Shown here: piece after piece, positions 11,692 to 23,678 of the stretch
Position numbering within the stretch: position 1 is the first letter of the stretch
How the letters are laid out: each line of letters opens with the position of its first letter
NCBI GenBank assembly: GCA_033558025.1
Contig: JAUCEF010000007.1
Coordinates: 3,906,001 to 3,970,000 of the forward strand
Reading direction: 5' to 3'
Source of the DNA: Phytophthora sp. 'mugwort'
Taxonomy: Eukaryota > Oomycota > Peronosporomycetes > Peronosporales > Peronosporaceae
DNA length: 64,000 nt
Translations under genes and position numbers: made by a program
The notes under the pieces: generated by a model
What the model was told of the DNA's origin: nothing
The model's database searches: none
The model's input: only the letters and a program-made list of their open reading frames with translations

Positions 11692-12420
11692 GTGAGATAT
11701 CTCTCCGGTCCGTTCGTTTGCCAACCGCAAGGGAGACGTGACCGCAAACCAGCAATGAAGGAGAGACCGAGTCCTCTGTCAGCCTGGCAGCTACGTCGCA
11801 TGGAGGCACAGACCAAGGCTTTTTTGATGAAGATGATGGACGACACGCACATCCGTCTGGTCAAGAACCTCACGTCCACCTACGACACTTTCCAGGCGAT
11901 CTGCACGAAGTACGAGGGTGCCGCCTTCCAGGGCGACCCTTGCTTCATCCAGCATTTTCTCATGGAGATCAAGTACGAGGAAGGAAGTGACCTCACGAGC
12001 TTCTTCCTCGAGCTGGAGAACGCGATGAAAGCCGTGTCTGAGGCCACTGAATCGGCTCTCACTGATGGACAGAAGTCTCTATACCTCTTCCACTCGATGC
12101 CGAAGTCCTGAAAGGACGATCTCCGAGTTTGGAAACGTACGCGGAAGTACATCCGTATGACGAGCTCAAGATGAGCATCGAGGTGAAGGTGCGCGAGATG
12201 CAAGCTCAAGAACGCTACAGCCTCGCCAAAGGTACTCCCGAAAGCCAGAGCACCAGGAATGAGCGTGCGTTGATTGCTCCGGTGAATGAGTTGGAACTGG
12301 CAGCTCAAGTACCAGTAGCTACTACCATCTGCGGCTATTGCCAGAAGCCCCATCACAACATTCGCCAACGCCGCGGTCTCCAGAAAGACTTGCGCGATGG
12401 CACCGTTAAGGAAGGACCTG
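11692..12420 (+). pseudogene. Copia-A gag remnant
   Basis: Frame 11692-12111 resembles the Copia UBN2/gag core, with TYDTFQAICTKYEG, FLMEIKYEEGSDLTSFF and LYLFHSMPKS. A stop follows and the protein continues at 12129 with DELKMSIEVKVREM. The CCHC zinc knuckle near 12330 reads CGYCQKPHHNIRQR, where the last Cys is replaced by Arg. Upstream, an acidic stretch (about 11500-11695, DDDDLEDGSDMSDIDD in another frame) is probably the shifted gag N-terminus. Gag would form the particle; this copy cannot. Confidence 0.75.
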
Positions 12421-12689
12421 TACTTCCAGCTAACTTCGAGCTGCCAATTACGAGTGCCCACTGGCTCCATCCTTACCACCACAACCAAGGAAGACCTGGT
12501 CGCGGACGTGGTTCATGGCGTGGTCGTGGTGGTCGCGGCGGCCGCAGTGGCCGTCGTGGTAACGACACCTCTGGACATCGGCCAACACGCCGCGATGAAG
12601 GTGACTACGATCAGTCTCGCCGTAACGATGCGCTCATTGCCGTCGTGACAACCGTGCAAACGGTTGCGCCGACCATCAGCCTCACAGCT

Positions 12690-15600
12690 CAGTCCACCAT
12701 GGACTTCGACTCAAGCTGGACTGTTGACTCTGGTTGCAGCAGTCACGTGACTCAGCATGCTGAATGGTTCAAAACCAAAACTCTAGCTAGTGGAGGCATC
12801 ACCCTTGGCGGGAAATCGCAGGTCTCGATTGAAGCTATTGGAACGGTGGAGATCTGGGTCAAGGACTCCAAGGGTGTCGAGAGAACGCTCACGTTCCATG
12901 ATGTGCTTTACGCACCAAGGCTAAAGTACAACATACTATCGGTTGCTGCTGCTGTTGACAACGACTACCGCTTCACCTTCAAACGCACGGCGTGCACGGT
13001 CCAGACTGACCAACGCTTCAACTTCAACGCGACGAAATCCGCAACCTCGAAGCTGTATCAGTTCGTCGCGTCGCCGATTCAAAATCATGAAGCTCGCGTG
13101 GCAACGACAGGTAAGCCCACTCCTTTTCTGCTCTTGCACAAACGCCTCGGCCATCCTAACGTATGTGTGTTACAGGCGCTCACTAGAGACCCAGCGGTAC
13201 CCGGACTCGATGCTGATCCGTAGTTCGACCAAACTCTTTCTTTGCACTGCATATACATACGCTAAGTCCCACCGCGCTCCATTTCCTTCTAATAGACGTG
13301 TTGAACGCTCTACCGCGCCTTTACAAAAGGGTCACAGTGATATTTGTAGCCCTTTTCCCGTTCACATAACCTCAGCGGCTGTTGCTACTTTGTGGTCTTC
13401 ATCGACGAATTTAGCCGTTACATGTTCGTATATCCGATCAAGGCACGTAGTCGACGCATGCGCACGATCATGGAACGAGTTCGCGCTTTGCTAAGAGACG
13501 CCTCCCTACCAAAATCGCTCTGGGCAGAATATGTAACTCATGTGACGATACTGCTCAATATGACACCAAGTGTCAACACACACAACCGTACACCGTACGA
13601 ATTGTGGCGCAACCGCATGCCATCTACTGAATATCTCAATGTGTTTGGATGCGCCGCATATGCACACATCAATGAATTTTATGAAGACAAACTGAATGCT
13701 CGAGCTCAGCTTTGTATGTACCTTGGCATTCCCGACCACAAGAGAGGCTATCGTCTGATGGACGTGAAGACCCAACACATTGTTTACAGTCGCGATGTAG
13801 TATTCAATGAGACGGAGTTCCCGCCACTCGTCGGCATTAAAGTGACGCCCAGCCCACTTCTGCTACCAGCGCACTTATCAGCTGACTATCCAGTCGCTGC
13901 CGACCGTCCTGTTCCTTCGCCTGTGACCTGTCCAGTCCCACAGGTCGGACCAAGTGACGAAACCACGGTTCTCCCACAGGTCGGACCAAGTGACGAAACA
14001 CCAGTACCACTTCAACTAGTATCTTCTACGAGTCAGCTTCGTCTTCCTCCACTCAGGGAGGCACTTGATCCTGGTGTTTGCGCTTACTCTTTTGTAACGG
14101 AGACGGCCTCACCACCTCAATCGATATCTTCCAAACGCCCTCGTTACGAGGAAGAAATCAACCTCGGTGATTTGACGGCTCCAGAAGATATCCAAGAGGC
14201 GGAGAAACAAGTTTCTCAGATGCGCAGCCTACTTGCCATTCGGCATGTACCTGAACCAAAGACGTTCAAAGCTGCCATGAACTCGGAATATTCACGAGAG
14301 TGGCGTAAGGAGGCGCAATCCGAATACAAGTCGCTTATCATAACCTGGGTACTAGTATCTCCTTCAAAAGGACGCAAGATCCTCCAGAACCGATGGGTAT
14401 TTGTAGTCAAGTACAATGGCACAGGTGAAACTGACCGCTTCAAAGCGCGCCTAGTAATTAAAGGTTTTCTACAACGATATGGCGTTGACTACAACGAAAT
14501 CGTTGCCCCTGTCATACGCATGGAAGTACTCCGACCCCTACTAACTATCGCTTCACTACTGGATTTTGAAATCCATCATATGGATGTCAAGACGGCCTTC
14601 CTCAATGATTATCTGGACGAAGAAGTCTACATGGCACAGCCTGAAGGATTTGCCGTCCCGGGAAAAGAACACCTCGTGGCAAACTGCTCAAAAGCCTCTA
14701 CGGTCTCAAACAAGCATTTCGCATTTGGTACCAGATATTGTCAGAGTTTCTTGAGAGCCTCGGATTTCGAAAACTAATCAAGGACCGATGTGTGTTCATG
14801 GCAACAATTGAGGCCATGTGATTGCACTGACTGTCAGCCTCGTTTGTCGTATCCAATCTGCCCTCAAGACGAAATTCTCCATGACATATTTGGGGGAGGC
14901 AAAGTACATCCTCTGCTGGTCAATTGAACGTAATCGTGAAGCCCGAACGATTTTTATTCATCAGCGCAAATACACCACCACTGTGCCGATCGTTTCAAAC
15001 ACTTCATAACATATCCAGTTCGACGCCATCAGACCGCATCAAAAAGCTATCAAAAGCAATACAATCTTACACGCAACTTGAGAAGAATAAAATAAAAGAC
15101 ATACCGTACCGAGAAGTTGTTGGCAATATCATGTATCTTATGGTCGGCACCCGCCCAAATCTAGCCTTTTACATGCGAGATGTAAGTCAGTACCTCACCA
15201 ATCCAGGCACTAATCACTGGAACGCAGTGACCAGAGGTCTTAAATATATATCTGGTACCACAGACTATGGACTGATGACTTGGCGGATCGAAGACGGTGG
15301 ATCGAAACAACCTAGCCGACCACCTCACAGCTTATACAGACTCGGACTACGCTAACTGTCCTGATACCAGACGCTCTGTCGATGGATACATTACAATGAT
15401 CGATCGAAGTCCAATATCGTGGCTGTCGAGAAATCATCATACCGTAGTGCTCTCAACCACGGAGGCCGAGTACATTGCATTGTGTCACTGCCTGCAGGAA
15501 GTGATATTCCTCAAACTGCTACTTAAAGAGCTTGGATTCGCGACTACCAAACCGATCACGACCAAGGAAGACAACCAAAGTTGCATTGAGATAGCAAACA

Positions 15601-15810
15601 ATCCCGAACTTCACGCTTGATCCAAACACATCGACATTCGTTATCATTTTGTCCAGGAAAAAGTTGAGCGACATGAATTCGTCACCGTGTATTGTAACAC
15701 AAAAACTATGGTTGCCGACATCTTCACTAAGGCACTTGACAAACACCAGTTTAGAGCTTTCGGACGCAAGCTTGGCATGCACTCTCTCGAATCGCTTTGC
15801 AGTAATTGAA
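12690..15810 (+). pseudogene. Copia-A pol remnant (PR-INT-RT-RH)
   Basis: Protease: SWTVDSGCSSHVTQHAEWF at about 12715-12770. GAG-pre-integrase: LLHKRLGHPNVCVLQAL. Integrase: the first Asp block (HSDICSPFP) and VFIDEFSRYMFVYPIKA are present. The sequence then jumps straight to RRMRTIMERVRALLRDA, so the region with the second Asp and the Glu is deleted near 13450. RT: RFKARLVIKGF, APVIRMEVLRPLLTIASL and HHMDVKTAFLN. After VFMATIEAM it passes directly to IQSALKTKFSMTYLGEAKY, so the YVDD block is deleted near 14820. RNase H: YTDSDYANCPDTRRSVDGY and LSTTEAEYIALCHC. Frames change several times. Confidence 0.85.
13937..13999 (+). repeat. 36-bp-period tandem repeat in Copia-A pol
   Basis: A 27-bp unit (13937-13963) recurs identically at 13973-13999, encoding PQVGPSDET twice. 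It lies in the variable linker between integrase and RT, where such expansion is tolerated. Confidence 0.85.
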
Positions 15811-16010
15811 ATAATACAAAGCAACAGTTTTCACTTCACTACATATTGAGTCACAGGATAGCAGGATGTTTTCCCTTGTAGAAAAGTTTACTCACTGCAA
15901 TCCAGAAAGGTTTTACCCTCACAGAGTTTTCCCTGGTACACAGCCGCCAAATACACAATACTAATGAATGAAGTGAGTAAGAAGCAAAGCTGCACAATTG
16001 TATTAAAAGC
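15811..16010. other. Junction between Copia-A RNase H and inserted segment
   Basis: Copia coding homology ends at about 15808. In most Copia elements the 3' LTR follows within a few hundred bases, yet here it starts at 17396. No clear boundary repeat is visible. Confidence 0.4.
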
Positions 16011-16806
16011 TTATTCCTCGATCTCGATCTTGCGCGCGAACATGACACGCTCAATCCACTCGCCGAAAGCCGACAGACTCTTCCGAACCTTACCGTCGTA
16101 CACGGTGCGTCGCTTACCAACAACCATCAGCGTAAACGCATGACCGACAGCCATCGAATTAAGGGCCGCGACGAAGTAAACATCGTCACCCAACTCCAAA
16201 CGCATGATAGCCTCGACACCGCGGTGTCCAGAGCAATGAAAATCCTTGTCAAGCTCACCAGCCGAAGGCGAGGACCGGCCCGCTTAAGCTGGGCCACGAA
16301 TGTCCGGAACACTGTCCACGAAACTTCGCGAGAAACGTCAGCCTTGCGTTCTTTAGTAGCCGCCAATAACAGTTCAATCTCTCGTTCGGCACCAGGGTGC
16401 TGTCGCCCAGGAGGCTGCATGCCTGCTGCAGAGCCTTGAATATGCAGGTTCCAGCGTCATTGGCACCAGCGACGGCTGGGTAGTTGGTAGCGACGAACTT
16501 GAGGTAGTCTTCCTTGCGGCCAGCGTCGACCCGCCCGTCTACCACCTTCAAGGCGTCGCCAAAGCTGTCTTGGAGCAAACTGGCTCGTGGTCCCCGAATC
16601 TGCGGCTGCTTGCCGTACTTGTACGTCTTCCGGACAACGCGGTGCCAATGCTTGGCCTTGTCGTCGGTCTTGCGATCCTTGATGTGGCTCACCTTCCACT
16701 TGTGAGTCACTAACCGATACATTCGCTCAGCAGCCGCACGGCGACGAGGAGCGTTACCTCCGATGGAAATGCTTTGTACGAGCCATGATCGCCGAGGCTG
16801 CCGCAA
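16011..16806 (-). pseudogene. Papain-fold-like ORF remnant, antisense in Copia-A
   Basis: Minus-strand frame 16806-16255 continues, after a frameshift, in 16205-16011. It contains HWHRVVRKTYKYGK, then AGANDAGTCIFKALQQAC, which resembles the Gly-x-Cys nucleophile loop of OTU/papain-fold cysteine peptidases. Downstream is DDVYFVAALNSMAVGHAFTL, whose VGHA may hold the catalytic His. ORFs of this general kind occur in oomycete repeat families, but I cannot name the family with certainty. It runs opposite to Copia-A and probably came with an inserted element. Flanks 16807-17395 show no gene. Confidence 0.45.
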
Positions 16807-17395
16807 ACCGTTAGGCTTTAGAGAGCCTCAGTCAACCACAGCTGCACAACATAGAAGCTAGAAATCCAAACAGAGACACTAGACAAAGAAAATACTTCAA
16901 AAAAGTAAAGCAAAACCAATGTATTTAAGAACACCGTCGCTCACTTGTGTGCTAACTGTCTAAAGCTCGAATGAGGCAACACGAGGAAGACCGCGACGGC
17001 CTACCAAAAGCTCCAACTGCTCTATACAGACCAGATACAGGTTGGGTATCGACAATCCATTTGCACATCAAAAGATCGAGGCGAAGTGACGAGGCTTGAA
17101 CCGTCACAATCTATTACCCTGAAAGTTAATAAGTTTCTGGCCAACCTTCTCATTTCTCAATTAGCGTTGCCGAACGCACTTGGCCTGGCAAGCCAAATGC
17201 CAAGCCGACTCCTGCTGAGGCTCCCAACGCGGAGACTCCAAATCTGGCCTCCGATGGCCCGTAGGCCCTCTAGGAGCGTCAGAAAACGCAAAAAAACAGG
17301 TTTCGAGGCAGGACTTTTGAAAGCTGACTGAACACATTAGAGGGGGGCACTCCTTTTTAGCCAATCAAATTTCCCTGATGCCGACCCAGGGAGGC

Positions 17396-17675
17396 TATTG
17401 GGGTTTCAGCTCGGCAGGCTGTTACCAGTACAGTAAATCTCATATACCTTATACTGAAAGGATACGGTACATGGTGACTCTTCAGAATTTATACCAGAAT
17501 GGTTGGTAGACACGATGTTATACTGTGTTTAGGTAATCACATACGATGTTCTAGTGGGCAACTACATTCCGCTAGCACTCCACTAACTCTTAATCTCACT
17601 CCTACTTTCATCCTCTCGTCTACAAGTCTCTTCTCCTCCTCATTCGTCACCAAGCGCAAGCGTGCTATCGCAATA
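17396..17675 (+). repeat. Copia-A right LTR
   Basis: 280 bp, about 92% identical to 11084-11363 by eye count. It begins TATTG and ends CAATA, and is followed by AGAGA, matching AGAGG before the left LTR at four of five positions. Confidence 0.85.
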
Positions 17676-17869
17676 AGAGATACTGACTGTGATGATGGCA
17701 TGGCTTCATCTCTCTCCAGCTTTGCCAACTCGCAGCCACATGCTTGAAGAAAACACGGATTGTATTTGGCTTTGCCGATCGTGGCAAGCACATGGCCCCA
17801 GGACTCGCGATTGCACATCAAGATTACGCCAAACATCGGGAACATGCTTCCCCTGGACTGCCTCGATGG

Positions 17870-18522
17870 TAGGAAGATAGCTCACTTTGCAATTTGCATT
17901 TTAAGCAACGAACAGTAAGCAATACATGTTGGTTTAAGGGAGTTTCAGCTCCAAAATATCGGAGCACGTCACAGACGCTGGGATCTGGACTATTCGTCCC
18001 GCGATATTTCTTTCAGCTAGAGTTGCCTGTTCCACATTTCCCATGTCGGTTCCAATCACTTCAAGTCAGGAGTTGTTGCTGCACTCGTAGAACCATCTAC
18101 TAAAATGCTTTCCTTCACAAAATCCAGCCGAACAACATCGTCAATTTGCACCTGCATCGGCACCAGTTCAGCTCGTGATGGACGATCATGATCGCCGTAG
18201 CTGTATGCGTTTGATAGAAGTTCCTCGATTTACGCTCTATCTACCGTGTAGTCCTCTGCCCAAACCAAGTTACCGCCACGGTGAGTCGAAACCGCTTCAG
18301 ACAACAGGTCTAAAACATTCTAGTCGTTGTCTCCGGCGCGTAACCAACCAAAATTCCTGTGCCCATTCTTGATGCGAGTTTTTTTTCCGTGTGCGTGAGC
18401 CACTGGCAATATGGTAGTAGGTCAGACTTTCCCATCTTCGCAACCAAGAAACGTCCTGTCACTCACCAGAAAACTTGTCATAACGAGTGAGGCCTTCCAA
18501 TACTCGATACGCAGTAACATTG
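17870..18522 (-). pseudogene. Copia-B integrase C-terminus and linker
   Basis: The minus strand reads EGLTRYDKFSGE, then QDVSWLRRWESLTYYHIA, matching the Copia integrase C-terminal block (TPYE..TG..PDVS.LR.WG). After frameshifts come NLVWAEDYTVDRA and AELVPMQVQIDDVVRLDF, with in-frame stops. It continues directly from the integrase fragment at 23936-24230 once Gypsy is removed. Confidence 0.7.
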
Positions 18523-18527
18523 AGCGT
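18523..18527. repeat. Gypsy target-site duplication, left copy (AGCGT)
   Basis: AGCGT here and again at 23931-23935, exactly flanking TG...CA LTR ends. Confidence 0.9.
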
Positions 18528-18777
18528 TGTAGTGGGGCGATGTCTTCATGACCTGACCACGCGCGGGCTGATGGTAGAGGATGACCTCAGCTAAAGCTGG
18601 CGTAGGGTAAGACTCTGAGGTGGGTAAAACTAGAGCAGGTATCACTACAGCAGTATAGGAGTACCTGACGAGAGGTTTGACCGAACTCATTCTAAGACTT
18701 GCAGACTACAATACAGCCAAGGGTTTAAAGGAAGCGCCAGCTTCCCTCGTGAGTTTGTTCAACCGGATTCTACTACA
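18528..18777 (+). repeat. Gypsy left LTR
   Basis: Starts TGTAGTGGGGCG, ends CTACTACA. It aligns along its whole length with 23679-23930. Confidence 0.9.
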
Positions 18778-19083
18778 AAGCTAACTTTAGTGTCCAAGAA
18801 AACGTAGGGACAACGGAACTACGCCGACCGACGCTACCGCGACTGACACTGCTGCATCTCCTGATGTGACCCAGCCAGTGGCAGGAACCGGGCGAACGCT
18901 GCGGTCAAGGACAAGTGTGGAAACAGCAACTGCGAATGCGGGCCAAGCCAAGCCAAGTAGAAGCAAGGGCAAGAAACCCACTCGCAACGGAAACACCAAT
19001 ATATCTCGGCGAGACGAAGCTCCTGCAGCTCCGGCCGGGCTGCAAGGTGGCTCAACGTCGAGAGCCAACAATCAGGAACTGGA

Positions 19084-20340
19084 TTAACCCACCGTGGCCC
19101 ACCCGATCTTCGCGGTCTCGGCGGCGCCGAAGGTGGAGGACACGTCGCACGAAGCGCTTACCCGCTGGGTTGACCTTCGTCTGGAGTACGAAGAGATCAT
19201 GAGGGTGTGCTGCGAGGCGTCTGGGGAAGATTTGAAGTTAGTCATGAGGTTAATCAGGAACGTTTTATGACAGCTTCCTTGAGACATTGTGCGAGACCAA
19301 ATGGACAAGAAGAAGGAAGAGCTCACGGATGAGTTCATCTGGGATTGAATCATGAAGACCGTGCAGAGCTTCAAGAACAACGTCCTGCCGAACATTGACG
19401 AGCTTTTCCAGGACCAACTTGTGAAGACCACGGCCAAGACGGACGTCGACGCCAGAGTTATGGATTATTTTCATCTGTGCAACACGATCATCAAGAACAA
19501 CGGCTTGGCGAGTTGTTTCCAGGTGACGAAGGAACCAAGAAAATGCAAGGTTCTTTTTTGAGCTGCTTACCTGGGGAGTTGAAATCAAGAATTAAGAACG
19601 AGATCGACTTCCGCTTGCCTGCCGCAAAGTCCAGCATTGCTGAGCTGTTCAAGATTGTCAGTGAAAAGGCTATGGAGATTGATCGAAAGATAAAGCCCTG
19701 TCTCGGAACAAAAGAAGATTATCCAGGTAGGAGGTCAAGCCATCAGCGGCAACACATCCTCAAAAACGTGCGAAGACTGTGATGGAGAGTGGAAAATCTC
19801 GCGCATCACGACCGCAGCTCGCTCCTTGGCAGATATTTCGGACCAGCTTTGAGCAATCCCAGCCAGGACCGAAGCGCGAGTGTTGGACCTGTGGTGGCCA
19901 GCACCGGCAAGCCGATTGCCCCGAGAAACCTGACGGTGATGCCGGTCCAGCACGAACGCAAAAACCGGGGAGGCAGCGCAAAGCTAAAGCGAATTAGCGC
20001 GTGTCTGTCTGACCGGCACGGTCAACCCCGTATGTTGCGTGTTGGTGGCGTTGTGATGTGGATGTGGAGTACTGTCCGGATTCTGGAGCTGAGATCTCTT
20101 GCATTAGCTCCACGACTTTAGAGAAAATTGATGAGCAATGTGTGAGCTTCGAAGTGACGAAGTAGATGGACCCGATCAAGTGTGATCTACCGGGTGGAAA
20201 CAAGACGTGGGCGATTGAATCAACAAAACTGCGCCTGTCACTCATGATGGCTGCAGGGCCTGTCAACATTTTCAAACCGGTAACATGCTTGATCCTGAAG
20301 AATGATTGTGATGAATTCTTGCTTGGTGACGATGTCTGAA
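19084..20340 (+). pseudogene. Gypsy gag-protease remnant
   Basis: The gag-like helical region (about 19090-19730) is spread over three frames, with DTSHEALTRWVDLRLEYEE and LVKTTAKTDVDARVMDYFH. A zinc knuckle CWTCGGQHRQADCPE (CX2CX3HX4C) lies at about 19883-19925. A protease-like segment at about 20080-20340 starts with SGAEISCISSTTL, where the usual catalytic DSGA reads DSGAE. It includes LILKNDCDEFLLGDDV, typical of Gypsy aspartic proteases. Stops and frameshifts are frequent. Confidence 0.7.
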
Positions 20341-20639
20341 GATGCTCGGGATCGATGTCGGACGGCAGTTGGAGCTGTTGGCGTCCCCAAGCGGAGACGA
20401 TAGAGACGATGATGAAGACGTCCCTGACGTGGCGGCAGGTGACAATGATGAAGTCGCGATTCGGTTGGCGGTGCAGTTGATGATCGAGCAGGCTTTGTCT
20501 GAGGGGTTTCCTGTGGACAAAGTCGAAAGGCTACGCACCATTGCGTACGCTCACGATGTTTGGCGGGTCGTTCTCGGCAATGATCCCCCGGCAAATGTTG
20601 AGCCGATGAGAGTGAAGATGAAGACTGGCTGCCGACCAT

Positions 20640-21860
20640 ACTAGGCCAAAGCTCGCAAGTACGCACCGAAGTACCAGGCGTTTCTAGAGTCGTTCAACGA
20701 AATGTTGGTCAAGATGGGCTGGGTTCACGAGAACCCAATGAGTCGATGGGCTTGTGCAGCCTTACCAGTGAGAAGCGAGGCGGCCGCGCATTCCGACAAA
20801 CGGTGGATTATAAGCCTTTTCAATGTGCAGACTGAACCGATGGCTGGTTTAATGCCCAATTTGCACGTTGACTTGGAACAAGTGAGAGGTTGCAGCCACT
20901 TCGGACTGTTTGACTTCATCAAGGGCTATTGGCAGCTCCCTCTCGCCAAGGAGTGCCAGGAGCTGTTATCATACATGACACACAGGAAGATCTACACTCC
21001 TCTAGTGTGCCGCAGGGCAGTGCAGACGCCGCACTGCACTTTCAGTCGACGATCGAGCGCTGCTACGCTGAGTTGTTGTACAAGCACTTGTTAGTATGGA
21101 TTGACGATTTGCTGCTGTACGCTGCCGACGTTGACACGTACCTCGACAAGTTACAGCGACTGCTGGAGCTTACGTCAAAATTCGGGTTCAAGCTTAGCGT
21201 CACCAAGTCATGCATATACAAACGATAAGTGAAGTGGTGTGGAAAGGTGATAAACAGCGAAGGCGTCAGACATGATTCCGAGCGTATTCAGGCTCTGACT
21301 AGCATGCCGTACCCGACAAACGCTGGAGAACTCCATCAGTTCTTGTGCTCGACTAACTGGATGAGGGACAGCATTGTCGACTACGCAAGAGTGCCCGTCC
21401 TCTGCAGGACGCTTTGGAACACGCGCTGGCGAAAGCGTCCAGGAGAACGAAGCGGGTGGCAGCGGGAATCCCGGTCGCACTTACCGAGCATGAATGCGAG
21501 GCGTACGACAACTTAAGCAGGCTCTGGCGGATGCAGCCACCCTGGCTTTCCCAAACCCAATGCTGAGATTATTCTTCTCACGGATGCATCCGACGTTGGC
21601 TGTTCGGTGATCAGGTGACGAACTGGAAAAGTGATGCAGACATCCAGGACCAGCCGCACGAGCTGTTTATCTGTCTGGGTGGTACCTTTACTGGAGCACA
21701 GAAAAATTGGAGTGTCATTGAGAAGAGGCGTACCCCATTATCGTCGCGTGCGATAAGCTCAGCAACTTACTGTTGCGACCGCGTGGTTTCCGCATGTATT
21801 GCGACCACCGCAACCTGATACATGTATTTGCACCCGGGCATGAAGTGTGAAGAAGCATGT
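20640..21860 (+). pseudogene. Gypsy RT-RNase H remnant
   Basis: Pre-RT: KYAPKYQAFLESFNEMLVK and GWVHENPMSRWACAALPVR. Catalytic core: LYKHLLVWIDDLLLYA, with the (F/Y/V)xDD box as IDD. Thumb: LELTSKFGFKLSVTKSCIY, then KWCGKVINSEGVRHD and YPTNAGELHQFLCSTNWMR. RNase H is badly broken, with ITDASDVGCS-like sequence at about 21575-21610 and a CDHRNL-type block near 21800 in another frame. At least four frameshifts. Confidence 0.75.
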
Positions 21861-21885
21861 TCGCGGCAAATTACTACGTTAGGTC

Positions 21886-23547
21886 ATGAAGTTAATGGAG
21901 TATCGATACTCCATCGAACACATCGACGGCGTGTACAATGTTTGGGCGGATATGGCGTCCCGATGGGCTGGAGCTCCTCGCGTTTCAAGTGTAGCAGTGA
22001 AGCGAGTCACGTTGCGGCGAGAACGCGAAGAGGAAGCCGAGCCAGCGACGAGCACCAGCAGCCGTGTACCGATTCGGACGTTCAGCGATGGTAATTTTGT
22101 GTGGCCAACTACCGATGAGCTCCTTGCAGCGCAACAGCGACATATCATGGAACGCCCGCAAGGCTTGACGACACGGAGTGATGGTTTGCTGTGCAGCAAT
22201 GGGCGTATTTGGATCCCTGCCGACGAGTCTAGCTTGCTGAAGCGGCTACTAGTGATCAGCCACTGTGGCGCACAGGGTCATAGAGGTCGTGATGCTCTGA
22301 TGAACGTGGTAATCCGACGGTTTTTCGTCCGCCCTCTCAGCCGTGGTCAAGACTTTCCTTGCTGGCTGCCTCATGTGCCAGCATGTCAAAGGAAGGAAGG
22401 TGGTGAACCGACCATGGACAGAGACATTCCGATGTGACGAAAGAAATGGAGCTTTGCATTGGGACTTCATGCATCTTGGTGAATCCTGCGGCAGCTATAA
22501 GTACTTGCTTGTACTTAAAGACGAAGCAACACACTTCTGTGAGCTCACCTTGTACACTGCCGACTGCAGGAGTAACAGTTGAAGCGATACTGGACTGGCA
22601 TAGCCGATATGTTGCACCTAGAGTTTGGATCAGCAGGGCACACCCTTTAAGAACCGAGTGGTGGCCGAGGTGGCAAGGCGTCTCAACAGCAATCAGCGCT
22701 TCACTGTGGCGTACTGCCCGTGGATAAATGGATCCATCGCGAGACTGAACACAGACATTGTCCAAGTCTCGTGAGCTATGTGCCTTGAAGGCCAAGGTTG
22801 ACATCCGAGATTGGACTCATTTCGTCCCGGTGGTGCAGGCCAGTTTGAACCAAACGCCGGTACCGTCTCTCGCCAACAAAGCACTAGTAGAGTTGTTTTG
22901 CGTCTACCTGCTGCATCTCCACTCGATTTCGGGCTCGACAGCGAGACAGGAGACTCGTCACGATTGATTTGACATCCGGAGATCTTGAACGGAAGTTGTC
23001 CGCGCTGCGAACTCGTGTGCACGAGATGCACAAAAAGGTGCAGACGGCAAGGTCGGAACAAACCAAGCGGAACCAGAACATGCAGAAAGGAGCCAGGTTG
23101 GCGAACTTCGATGTTGGTGATTACGTTTTACGATTAAGAATGGACCAAAAACACAACAAAGCTTTTAGTCACCTGAATTGGTCCATACCAAGTGGTGGGG
23201 ACAGACGAACACTCATTTCGCGTACAGCACCTAGTGACTGGCGCGGAATCAGACGTGCACGCTTCACGCTTGAAGTTTACGCCGATGAGTCTTTTGAGGT
23301 GACGGAGGAGATCCGTGAGCACATGGCTGCTCAGGGGATTGTCCTTACGGTCGCAGAACTCAAAGATCACCGGTGGAATTCGGCAAAGCGGTGCTACGAG
23401 ATACTGGTAGGGTGGAAAGGTCTGGAGCCAATTGAGGACTCATGGGAGTCGCTCAAATCACTGTACAAGGACATTCCTGTGATGGTGAAGCAGTTCATGG
23501 CAAGGGAGGGTGACGTCGAGTTTCGTGCAGCCTTGGAGCAGCTTTAA
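21886..23547 (+). pseudogene. Gypsy integrase and chromodomain remnant
   Basis: The RNase H tail and connection begin with LMEYRYSIEHIDGVYNVWAD. Integrase zinc finger: ISHCGAQGHRGRDALMNV, with the Cys pair in TFLAGCLMCQHVKGRK one frame over. Core: LHWDFMHLGESCGSYKYLL (first Asp). The later core is disrupted between 22560 and 22970. The last frame, 22969-23547, ends with a chromodomain-like segment: RCYEILVGWKGLEPIEDSWE. That domain would steer integration toward modified chromatin in an intact element. Confidence 0.8.
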
Positions 23548-23678
23548 CACTTCAAGTTGAAGAGTGAGCAGACACGTGCCCATGTACCCCGAAAATGGTA
23601 GACCCTTGAGTTTCATACATTCGAGCAACATTCAGACAGATCGACTCGAAGATGCGTGGTCAAGTCTTGGTGGGGCGC

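Larger units (their letters stand above)
11084..17675 (+). mobile_element. Ty1/Copia LTR retrotransposon, defective (Copia-A)
   Basis: Two 280-bp LTRs flank gag, protease, integrase, RT and RNase H remnants in Copia order (integrase before RT). The 5 bp outside the left LTR are AGAGG and outside the right LTR AGAGA, an imperfect target duplication. The element is dead: the gag zinc knuckle has lost a Cys, the integrase core has an internal deletion, the YVDD region of RT is missing, and several frames are shifted. A 1.5-kb stretch between RNase H and the right LTR carries an unrelated minus-strand reading frame (16011-16806). The LTRs differ at about 23 of 280 positions by eye, indicating an old insertion. 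Confidence 0.85.
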
